Shown piece after piece: positions 39,662 through 48,323 of a stretch of DNA of 64,000 nt. Within the stretch, counting starts at the first letter, position 1. Each line of letters begins with the position of its first letter. This DNA comes from Candidatus Liberibacter americanus str. Sao Paulo (GTDB lineage: Bacteria; Pseudomonadota; Alphaproteobacteria; Rhizobiales; Rhizobiaceae). Both the position numbers and the translations under genes were made by a program. The notes below the pieces were generated by a model. It was not told the origin of the DNA. It ran no database searches and worked only from the letters and a program-made list of their open reading frames with translations. The stretch covers positions 434,001-498,000 of the forward strand of contig NC_022793.1 in the NCBI RefSeq assembly GCF_000496595.1, in the 5' to 3' direction.

Positions 39662-40806
39662 AAATATCAATAATAACATACAATATAAAATCAACTAATA
39701 CGAAAGATGAATGTATTTTAGAAAAACAATAACTGCCCTCTAGAATTGCAATAAACATATCATAGTGTCAATAGTTATAATATCATATTTATATGCTTTT
39801 GTGTGGATTACATTGTTATTTTTAAGCCTATAATTATTTAATGGTTATAGATGTCATAGAACAAATACTAAAGATCATAATCCATCTTTGTATTAATTAT
39901 CTTTAAAATAAATTATTTAAACAATTACTTTTTGGCAATTTATTGTTTTAACTTTAGCAGTTTTATATTATGGGCTTCTTATTAATGCCTTTATATATGT
40001 GTATCTATATTTGTCTCTTTTTGATACAATAATACAAATGTCAGATAATGATAAAGGTTATACAATTTGTCTGGATGCATTATCCGTAATGATATAGAAT
40101 AAATCGTAAGAATAAATTAAAAGCATAGATATAAAACATAAAATTTTTTAATACTTCAATATTATATATTGATGAATTCTGTAATTTAATTTTGCTTCTG
40201 GGCTTCAAGGATGGTGTGATAAGGCATACTTGTCTTAGATATGCTTGATAGTTAAAGATAACTAAATTGCCCTATGGCATAGAAGTAAATGTTGATAATG
40301 AACCTTCATATACATATATATCCCATACAATTAACATATATAGATAGCCTATACAATTAACAATTATGATCAAGGTTTTGGTATAAAAATAAAGTTCCTA
40401 GAATATTATGAAAAAATTAAAAAGTGAAAAACTATTTAATTTATGTTATTGACGGTAAATTGGAAATTGGATGTTGATTAATGCATATAACAGTTTTGCC
40501 CATATGTTGTTATGGATCTTAATAATATCTTATCCATTGACAATTGAATAAATCTCAAGAGGTTAGATGGATGTAATTATCTATAAACTAAAGTATCATA
40601 ACTTTAGTTTACAGAACAAACTACGTTGCCTTTAAAACTTATATTAGGATCTCTTGAGCCTAGAATAAAAGATATTTATCTTCTGAAAAATAATTTTAAT
40701 TAATTTAGTGATTTGATTTGAAGCAAAGCGACACCAATAAGCCTCCTGTAATTAAAAAAGATAAAAATATTGCTTAAATGTTTTTGTGTGAAAAATAATT
40801 TTTGTA
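39662..40806. other. Gene-free, AT-rich part of the accessory island
   Basis: No intact gene is visible. Short open stretches appear on the plus strand. Around 39930-40100 one encodes a hydrophobic segment but has no start codon. Around 40620-40700 another encodes LPLKLILGSLEPRIKDIYLL. They are bounded by stops and look like remains of decayed genes, not identified. Confidence 0.4.
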
Positions 40807-41184
40807 GGTTCGATTAAAGAAAATGATAAAATTGACCTATTTATTAAAATTGAGAATGATATCGGATTTAGTGTTAATTGCCAAACCATTGCATAAATAT
40901 CAATAAATGAGATGCAAGAATTCACTTGTGTATTTGCAGTAATTTTAGATAATAGACTTTATAACGTTAATAAAGAAATACCATGAATATAGTATATAAT
41001 CTTGGATATATCATTTTGAAAATATTATGGGCATATGATCGCAAGCCCAGAAGTATATAATGCCTTTATCAAACCATTTTCGGAAGATGAATCAAAAATT
41101 TGGCTTATTATTAGTAAATATCTTTAGGATAAATTCGCCTCTTTAGCAGATATAATTTATTGGTTACAAGAGTTTATAAACTAG
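40807..41184 (+). pseudogene. Decayed gene, unknown protein
   Basis: One plus-strand frame runs 126 codons with five internal stops and no frameshift. It includes the protein-like stretches IKENDKIDLFIKIENDIGFS, EMQEFTCVFAVILDNRLYNV, MIASPEVYNAFIKPFSEDES and KFASLADIIYWLQEFIN. Random sequence this AT-rich should have many more stops. The family is not recognised. It lies in the tRNA-bounded island with other broken genes. Confidence 0.45.
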
Positions 41185-42035
41185 TGCCTAAGAAAAATAT
41201 ATGTCTTATCATAGAAGTTATCATCTCTTTAAATCTTTGTAATTGAAAGTCAAAAATACATATCTAAATAGCAACATAGTGTTAGAAAATATGTCTTAAA
41301 AATTCAATCTGTTTTTGGTAAATAATTGATTTTATATCAAAGTATCTAACCTTTTTCTTTTATTTTGGCCTTTCAAGTGATTAACATTTTCGAGAACAAC
41401 AATTTTTTATTTTTTTATAGTATAAAATGCATTTAATGTCTAAAAATAAAGATCTTCTCTTATCAGTATCATAAAAGTCGTTCTTTAGTCCCATTTTAGC
41501 ACAATGCACTGCCATCCTGCCAATAAAATTTATTTATCTGGAATATCTTGTTCATTAATTTTGATTATATCTATAAAAATAGGATTATCGGAAAAATTTT
41601 CCTGATAGGTAATTTAAAATTATTAATTTCATAAAAAAACACGAATTGTAGTTTCTTATTACCATTATTAAATGTTTGTTCTAGATATAATATAATCACT
41701 CCATACCATAAAATGAATCAATTTTTTTTAGCATTATTTGTCCAGTAATTAAATATCCCTGGAATAACTACGGAAAAATATTATTCAAAACTAATTAGAT
41801 TTAGTTATGAATAATCATATACTTATAATTGGTTTAGTTGGGGTATTTTGAATGGTCTATTTTAGAATTGGGATGTAATTAAAGGATTAGTGATAATTAG
41901 AGTACTAAAAGCTATATAATATCAAGATATAATATATATTAGATACTAAAATATTCTCAAGCCAAAACAAGTCGTGAGAATATTTTAAAATACGGTATTA
42001 GCAATTGCTTATAAATTTAGATATATTAAGAAATA
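41185..42035. other. AT-rich stretch with unresolved coding remains
   Basis: No intact gene. On the minus strand around 41510-41620 one frame gives NFSDNPIFIDIIKINEQDIP followed by a stop and AGWQC, which suggests a decayed coding sequence. The trace is too short to name. Confidence 0.35.
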
Positions 42036-42344
42036 TTATCGCCTATTTTTAGAAGAAGAACTTTCTCCACGTTCGCTTAATTTTTGTCTTAATCTTTCAT
42101 TTTCTAGCTCTAATTCTCTTATAGCTCTCTGCCGTATTTGTATTGCTTCTATCATTCTTCTGTTCTCTTCAGCTATTCTAATTCTTCGCTCTTCATTTCT
42201 TCTTGCATTAATTATCTCTTGCCTCATCTCTTCTTCTGCTCGTGATATTTCTGAATTTTGTCTATTTGTATTACCCATATCAGCTAATGAATATGGAACA
42301 ACCGCTATCAAATTTAAAATAATATATGATATAATTCTACGCAT
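42036..42344 (-). CDS. Small putative secreted, charged coiled-coil protein
   Basis: The only intact ORF in the 39-44 kb island, 102 residues. Residues 1-21 form a Sec-type signal peptide (basic RR, hydrophobic ISYIILNLIAVVP, then YSLA). The mature part is almost entirely charged helix rich in Glu, Arg and Gln (for example EEEMRQEIINARRNEERRIR and RELELENERLRQKLSERG), ending in a Ser-rich basic tail. AGGT lies 8 bases before the ATG. No known family is recognised. Being intact among decayed neighbours suggests it is kept by selection or newly acquired. In Liberibacter, small Sec-exported proteins of this kind are candidate effectors; here that is inference. Confidence 0.65.
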   Translation of the reverse strand: MRRIISYIILNLIAVVPYSLADMGNTNRQNSEISRAEEEMRQEIINARRNEERRIRIAEENRRMIEAIQIRQRAIRELELENERLRQKLSERGESSSSKNRR

Positions 42345-42480
42345 CTTTTGCTACCTAAATTTATATTGTTTCGCTAAATTTGTATTATCATTAAATATTA
42401 CATACATCTAATAACTGTATCAATACTATTTTTCTCTTATTTTAATCAATATTTTAAATCTTAATTTGTTAAAATTAATT

Positions 42481-42768
42481 ATGTATATGTCTAAAGTTCC
42501 ACAACTTTTAATATCTATCATTAAACGATTTGAAGGTTTTATTTTAATTTAATATCGTTGTTCTGATGAGTTTTTGGGCTATAGTTTATTTTGAAATGAT
42601 CATGTGGATACTCAATGGTGCGCTATATACACTTATTATGATATTTTTATCGGGAGTTTTTATAATTTAGAAAGTTTTAAAGGTGGTTTGAATTTAGGAC
42701 TATTTTTTATGAAAAAATTAGTTACTGATGGACAATAATAGGAGGCGAATGATATAGACTTTTTCTAG
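42481..42768 (+). pseudogene. Decayed phage-type lysozyme (GH24-like)
   Basis: One plus-strand frame of 96 codons starting at ATG 42481, with four internal stops. It opens KVPQLLISIIKRFEGF and, after a stop, YRCSD, matching the start of phage lysozymes (IKRFEG with the catalytic Glu, then YRC/D..G). Near the end AIYTYYDIFIGSFYNLESFK resembles the helix pattern AlvSFxFNxGxGxFxxSTLL. The central region is shorter than in the family (about 150 residues), so part is deleted. It suggests a prophage remnant. Recognition is by eye and moderate. Confidence 0.45.
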
Positions 42769-42973
42769 TAAATAAAGTTCTTATTAGACTTGTTTTTTCT
42801 AAAATGCCAAATATATGAACAACTTCAATATAAAATAAATTTTATTGCTGCATCTCTCACAAGGGTAAATTATGAAAAGGGATTTATCACCTTTGCTCCT
42901 TCCAATAAATTGAAGATAAATATTTAGGTCTTGCGTGTTCTTTGATTAGGTGATCTTTAGCGCGTGATAGTTT

Positions 42974-43788
42974 TTATTCAGATGACTCAACTGTTTTTTC
43001 TGCACAATATTCTATATCTTCAGAGTTAAGAGGATTGCTATTTTCATCTTTTGGAATCTCTTTAGAAACTTTAATTAATAGATATTTTAGGACTTCTTTA
43101 GATTAAAAGATTTGTTGATTTGCTTCAAATGTTTTTATTTCTGCATATGCTAGCATTATTTATTCTAACGTATCATCTTCCAATTGTTAGTATTCTCTGA
43201 TCTTCTAATGATTTTGATTTTGTTTCAGTATCTATAACTTTTAGTTGTTGTTGATTATTATCTTTTTTAAAAATATTTTCCCAGCTCATCTAGAAAGTTT
43301 TTCTCAAAATCTTCTTTTTATTTCCAAAATATTTTTTAAAGTCCTCTATCAGTAATTCCTTAGCCTTATTTTCTTTTCCATCATATAAATAAAGCGATTT
43401 TTACATCTTTAGATTTTTAAAAATATTTTTTCAACTTATCTAGAATAGCTTTATCAAACTAATCTTCATTTTTTCCAGAGGCTTTTTAAGACCTATATCA
43501 GTCATGCCTCAGATTTATGTGCTTTTTCATCATCTAAATACTAGTTTTTACATCTTCCGAGATATCACATCTGAATAAAAACTCTGTAGATACAATAGGG
43601 CGATTAATGATATTTTCTTAAATATTTGCAATATCAGTTATTTGCACTTTATTATAGAATATTTAACTAAAAAATATCACCTATCTTCTAAAAATAGACT
43701 ATTAATTGTGGAAACAATTCAATATATTTTAGTATATTTTTAATAATATTGATTGTTTAGAAAACTATGGCTTAATCTTACCTTTCAA
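42974..43788 (-). pseudogene. Decayed gene encoding a protein with internal repeats
   Basis: On the minus strand several protein-like stretches follow one another in different frames with stops between. In order they include ENIINRPIVSTEFLFRCDIS, YDGKENKAKELLIEDFKKYF, KEDFEKNFLDELGKYF, QLKVIDTETKSKSLEDQ and KVSKEIPKDENSNPLNSEDI. At least three frameshifts are needed. The middle holds two copies of a 49-codon unit. The beginning (K-G-K-I-K-P at 43788) matches the beginning of the pseudogene at 39528. The family is unknown. Confidence 0.5.
43265..43560. repeat. Tandem repeat of a ~148-bp unit, two diverged copies
   Basis: Minus-strand units at 43414-43560 and 43265-43413 align along their length. 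Both begin TCxxAAGATGTAAAAA and end with TTCTAGAT, AG, TG and AAAATATTTTTAAAAA. Each would encode about 49 residues, so the decayed protein had an internal repeat. Confidence 0.7.
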
Positions 43789-43845
43789 AAGGTAGGAGTA
43801 AAATTATGAAAAGATTGTAAGATCAATGAGTTGTAATTTATCTGG
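43758..43845. repeat. Repeat at the 3' end of tRNA-Cys (right copy)
   Basis: Right partner of the 39501-39589 repeat, in the same orientation. It contains the inverted repeat TACCTTTCAAAAGGTA (43779-43794), which could act as a terminator of the tRNA transcript on the minus strand. Confidence 0.65.
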
Positions 43846-43916
43846 AGGCCTCGCCCGGAATCGAACCGGGTTAGAAGGATTTGCAGTCCTCTGCGTAACC
43901 AGTCTGCCACGAGGCC
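43843..43916 (-). tRNA. tRNA-Cys (GCA)
   Basis: The minus strand folds as a cloverleaf. The acceptor is GGCCTCG with CGAGGCC, the anticodon loop CTGCAAA (anticodon GCA) with stem GGA/TCC and the T arm CCCGG-TTCGATT-CCGGG. CCA is encoded at 43843-43845. The tRNA body is 43846-43916. Confidence 0.97.
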
Positions 43917-44555
43917 AATAATACTAGCAAGTATATTCATAATTTATATGTTAATTTGCAAAAAATATGTTTTTACAAATAACTTATATAAAGACCTGAA
44001 AAGACAGTAACAGCAAATATTTTTTCTAGCAAGAAAAAATTTGTTAATTATATTATAGTCAATATTATCAAGTTGTGATTTCAATTATCAAATAATTACA
44101 ACTAAATATCTCAAATATTAAATTAAAATCAGATTATCATAAAAACACAAATTTGTAATAATTGGCATCTTTGAACTGATCATTTATACTAATTTTAATT
44201 GATTTTTATAAATTTTAATCATCTTTTTATTGTTTTTATGTATAAAAATTGTGCTATTATGATTTTTTGTTAAGATATTGTTAATATTTAGGTTTATTTT
44301 TGAAATTAATTTTTATATAAAGGATGTAGCTTCGTGTGTGATTAATACCTTATAAGGTGGTATTAAAATGTTTTTGTTCTTTGCGTATGGATATAGTATT
44401 TAAACGAAATTATTTATAAATTTCTAATTGATGAGGTTTCCTTTAATTGCTGATGTTTTATATGTTTTTTCGTCATGTAGTTTCATGCTCTTTGATATTC
44501 GGGATAAAAGTTTGAGCTAAGAGTGCATATTAGATTTTAAAGAAAAGGGGGAAAA
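43917..44555. other. AT-rich region between tRNA-Cys and popZ
   Basis: About 640 bases without a gene. It contains a hairpin ATTTTTTC-TAGCAA-GAAAAAAT at 44019-44040 and, further right, the presumed promoter and leader of popZ, which I could not delimit. No coding remains were seen. Confidence 0.4.
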
Positions 44556-45281
44556 ATGGCCCATTCAAATGCTGTATACGAACCTTCTATGGAAGAAATA
44601 GTTGCTTCCATTCGTCGTATAATTGAGAATAATGATCAAGATATAGATGTTTCTGATAGTGTTAATACTAAATCTCAAGAGTTAAGAGAAAATGCTGATG
44701 AAAGAGATTATATCTCTAAAGATAGCAAAAATTCATCGAATTTATTTTCTGAAAAAGGTTATCTCCTTGGTGATTCTAATACAGATAATACTAAAGAAGT
44801 ACTTTCTTTATCTGATGTTGCCGCTCGTGTTCGTTCTGAGGTGCAAAATAATAATTTTTATGGTAGACAGCCTGCTTCTGCTGATGCTTCGAAGATAGAT
44901 ATGAAGCCTTTCTCTGATGATTTAGTTGAGCATAATAAGGTTAATGATACATCATTAGGTGATTTTATTCCCTCTGATTCTGATTTATTAGCTACTCGTG
45001 CAGATGGTTCTTTGGCTGATAATATTGGATTATCTAATAATCGTAACGATAAAGAAGAAAACATGCTGATTTCTCCTGATACAGATAATCGTGTGTCTTA
45101 TTCTTTTGATCAATTAGTTAAGGCTCTGAGGGAATCAGATAGTCATTCTCTTGATCAAATCTCTGCTGATTTATTACGCCCGATGTTGCGTGAGTGGTTA
45201 GATGATAATTTGCCAAGTATGGTTGAAAAGCTTATAAGAGAGGAAATAGCAAGAATAGCTCGAGGTTCTACTCGTCGTTGA
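44556..45281 (+). CDS. popZ: Polar organizing protein PopZ-like (DUF2497)
   Basis: PopZ builds a cell-pole scaffold that holds the chromosome origin and pole-binding proteins. The 241-residue protein has the N-terminal helix EPSMEEIVASIRRIIENND (9-27), a long acidic disordered middle, and the C-terminal oligomerisation region LLRPMLREWLDDNLPSMVEK, then LIREEIARIARGSTRR. This is the DUF2497 pattern. A strong AAGGGGG site precedes the ATG. As in most alphaproteobacteria it lies directly ahead of valS, separated by 35 bases. Confidence 0.92.
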   Translation: MAHSNAVYEPSMEEIVASIRRIIENNDQDIDVSDSVNTKSQELRENADERDYISKDSKNSSNLFSEKGYLLGDSNTDNTKEVLSLSDVAARVRSEVQNNNFYGRQPASADASKIDMKPFSDDLVEHNKVNDTSLGDFIPSDSDLLATRADGSLADNIGLSNNRNDKEENMLISPDTDNRVSYSFDQLVKALRESDSHSLDQISADLLRPMLREWLDDNLPSMVEKLIREEIARIARGSTRR

Positions 45282-45316
45282 TATTTAATTATTGTTATTT
45301 TATGTAGACTTTTTAT

Positions 45317-48154
45317 ATGATGGATAAAACTTACGACTTCTCATCTGTCGAGAAAAAGAGTTCTGCAAAGTGGGATTCTATTGAAGCTTTTCGTATGGGT
45401 GCTAATGCGAGCCTTAATGCGGAAAGTTTTTGTATAGTTATGCCTCCTCCTAATGTAACTGGTTCGTTGCATATGGGGCATGCTTTTAATAGTACTTTGC
45501 AAGATATCATGATTAGATTCGAGCGTATGAGAGGCAAAAATGTTCTTTGGCAATCTGGAACAGATCATGCAGGTATCGCGACGCAAGTTGTTGTGGAGCG
45601 TGATTTATTAAATAATTATTCTATTACAAAAAAAGAATTAGGTCGCGAAGATTTTATTAAAAAAATTTGGAATTGGAAGTCAAAATCAGGCGGTTCTATC
45701 ATAAGTCAGTTGAAGAGGCTAGGTGCATCTTGTGACTGGTCACGTGAGCGCTTCACTATGGATAAGGGCATGTCTGATGCTGTTATGCACGCTTTTGTTA
45801 GCCTTTATAAACAAGGTTTGATTTATAAAGATAAAAGAATTGTTAATTGGGATCCACACCTTGAAACATCAGTTTCTGATCTTGAGGTAATTCAGAATGA
45901 GGTTGAAGGCAATCTCTGGTATATACGTTATCAATTAGCAGATGGTATATCTTATCGTCATCCTACTGAGTTTAATGATGAATCAAAGCCAATAAATTGG
46001 GAGATACGTGACTATATTATAATTGCGACTACGCGTCCAGAAACTATGTTTGGTGATACTGGGATAGCTGTTCATCCAGATGATTGCCGTTATCAAGAAC
46101 TCATAGGAAAGCATGCTGTTCTTCCTATAATAGGTCGTAAGCTTAAAATCGTATCAGATAATTATCCTGATCCTAGTTTTGGTGCAGGGGCGGTGAAATT
46201 AACTCCAGCTCATGATTTTAATGATTTTGAAATTGCAAAGCGTGCTGGATTAGATTTTATTGATGTTTTAAATTCTCAGTCGAAGCTTTCCCTTTTAAAT
46301 AATGAAAATTTCTTACGAGATATTTTCATTTCAGATGAGATAAAGAATGTTTTATGTGAATTTGAATCTTTAAATTGTAGTATTGCTCGCGAAAAAATTG
46401 TTGCTTTGCTTGAACATCATGGCTTTATTAATAAAATTGTTTCTTATAAACATGTAGTCCCTTATTGTGAACGTAGTGGTGTTCCTGTTGAGCCTAGGAT
46501 AACAGATCAGTGGTATCTCAATGTTAAAGTTTTAGCAGAGCCAGCGATAAGTTCAGTAGAAAATTCACTTACTTCTTTTATTCCTAAATCTTGGGATAAA
46601 AGTTACTATGAATGGATGAAAAACATTCAGCCTTGGTGTATTTCAAGGCAGATTTGGTGGGGCCATCAGATTCCTGCTTGGTATGGCCCTGATGGAAAGT
46701 TTTTTGTTGAGAATAACGAATGTGCTGCCCTAGATTCTGCAATTAAACACTATATTGCAGAGGGTGGGGAAATGGCTGCCCATGTTCGTAATTTGACCAA
46801 AAATGGTAATATATCTGCTCTTTTAAAACGTGATGATGATGTGCTTGATACTTGGTTTTCTTCTGCTCTTTGGCCTTTTGCATCTTTAGGTTGGCCAGAA
46901 AAAACAGTTGAATTAAAAACTTATTATCCAACTAATATTTTAGTAACTGGTTTTGATATTTTGTTTTTCTGGGTTGCCCGCATGATGATGATGGGTATGA
47001 ATTTTATGAAGGATTCTGATAATAAAGGAATTGAGCCTTTCAATTATGTTTATATGCATGCATTAGTCAGAGATAAACATGGCCAGAAAATGTCTAAATC
47101 GAAAGGTAATATTATTGATCCAATTGATTTGATAGATCAGTATGGTGCTGATGCTTTAAGATTTTATTTTGCTGTTATGGCTGTTCAAGGTCGTGATATT
47201 AAGTTGGATTTATCGCGTGTGGTTGGTTATCGTAATTTTATAACTAAATTTTGGAATGCAGTTAGATTTTCTCAGATAAATAATGCAAAGCATAGCGATG
47301 ATTTTAACCCGCAAAATGTGAGTTTTGTAATTAATAAATGGATTATTTCTCGGCTTTCTATCGTTATCAAAGAAGTTACTTCAGGAATAGAAGATCGTCG
47401 TTTCAACGATGTATCTGCTGTTTTATATCGTTTTGTATGGAATGAACTATGTGATTGGTATGTAGAATTTATTAAGCCTATCATCAATCAAAGGAATGAT
47501 AAGTTAACCTTAGAAACTTTATCTTGTTTTTCTTATGTATTGCACAATGTTTGCAAGTTATTGCATCCTATTATACCTTTTGTGACAGAAGAGATATACT
47601 CTAATATTATTGTTGACGGGATGAATGATAAGGCTGTTCTATGCCATGCTAAATGGCCTTCTATGGTATTTGATGATACTGAATCTGTAGAAGAAGTAGA
47701 TTTTATTATTCGTTTGATTTCCGAAATAAGATCTGTGCGTAAATCGATGAATGTTCCATTAAAAGCAGTTATACCACTAGTTTTTATTGATACAACACCT
47801 GTTATTAAGGAAAGATTGTTATCTCATCAAGCTGTTATTAATAGCTTATCTTCTGGCAATATTGTATTTGCAGAATCTTTTCCTTCTAGTTCTGTGCAAA
47901 TTGTTCTTGATGAAGTGGTATTCTTTTTACATATAGGTGATTTTATTGACTTTCATCTTGAAAGATCTCGTATTGAAAAATCTATTGAAAAAGTTAGTAA
48001 TGAGTTATTATCTATAAAGGCTAGATTAGCAAATAGTAATTTTTTGGAAAAAGCTCATCCTAGTATATTGCAATTAGAAAGAGAAAAACTTGATAAAGCT
48101 GAAAAGAAAAAAACATCACTTGATATTTCTCTTGCACGAATAAAAGTCTTTTAG
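45317..48154 (+). CDS. valS: Valyl-tRNA synthetase
   Basis: Charges tRNA-Val. The 945-residue class I synthetase has the HIGH-type motif PPPNVTGSLHMGHAF (about 42-56), the editing domain with TTRPETMFGDT, DTWFSSALWPFASLGWP, the KMSKS motif GQKMSKSKGNIIDP near 588-601 and a C-terminal coiled coil. Two adjacent ATG codons open the frame. Full length. Confidence 0.98.
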   Translation: MMDKTYDFSSVEKKSSAKWDSIEAFRMGANASLNAESFCIVMPPPNVTGSLHMGHAFNSTLQDIMIRFERMRGKNVLWQSGTDHAGIATQVVVERDLLNNYSITKKELGREDFIKKIWNWKSKSGGSIISQLKRLGASCDWSRERFTMDKGMSDAVMHAFVSLYKQGLIYKDKRIVNWDPHLETSVSDLEVIQNEVEGNLWYIRYQLADGISYRHPTEFNDESKPINWEIRDYIIIATTRPETMFGDTGIAVHPDDCRYQELIGKHAVLPIIGRKLKIVSDNYPDPSFGAGAVKLTPAHDFNDFEIAKRAGLDFIDVLNSQSKLSLLNNENFLRDIFISDEIKNVLCEFESLNCSIAREKIVALLEHHGFINKIVSYKHVVPYCERSGVPVEPRITDQWYLNVKVLAEPAISSVENSLTSFIPKSWDKSYYEWMKNIQPWCISRQIWWGHQIPAWYGPDGKFFVENNECAALDSAIKHYIAEGGEMAAHVRNLTKNGNISALLKRDDDVLDTWFSSALWPFASLGWPEKTVELKTYYPTNILVTGFDILFFWVARMMMMGMNFMKDSDNKGIEPFNYVYMHALVRDKHGQKMSKSKGNIIDPIDLIDQYGADALRFYFAVMAVQGRDIKLDLSRVVGYRNFITKFWNAVRFSQINNAKHSDDFNPQNVSFVINKWIISRLSIVIKEVTSGIEDRRFNDVSAVLYRFVWNELCDWYVEFIKPIINQRNDKLTLETLSCFSYVLHNVCKLLHPIIPFVTEEIYSNIIVDGMNDKAVLCHAKWPSMVFDDTESVEEVDFIIRLISEIRSVRKSMNVPLKAVIPLVFIDTTPVIKERLLSHQAVINSLSSGNIVFAESFPSSSVQIVLDEVVFFLHIGDFIDFHLERSRIEKSIEKVSNELLSIKARLANSNFLEKAHPSILQLEREKLDKAEKKKTSLDISLARIKVF

Positions 48155-48323
48155 ACATTATCTGACATAATATTAATTAACTATTTATTGCGTCGGGTAT
48201 GTATGGTTTTTTATTGAATTTATATTATTTATATATCTAATATTATACGTGATAATTACATTATTAATGACAATAAATTTCCATTATCATGGTTTCAGTA
48301 ATTGATGATTTAAATAGATTTTT

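Noticed and set aside
41500..41640. Possible trypsin-like fragment on the minus strand
   Set aside because: A short stretch ending in AGWQC recalls the serine-protease AGWG motif, but no His or Ser motif could be found around it and the frame is broken.
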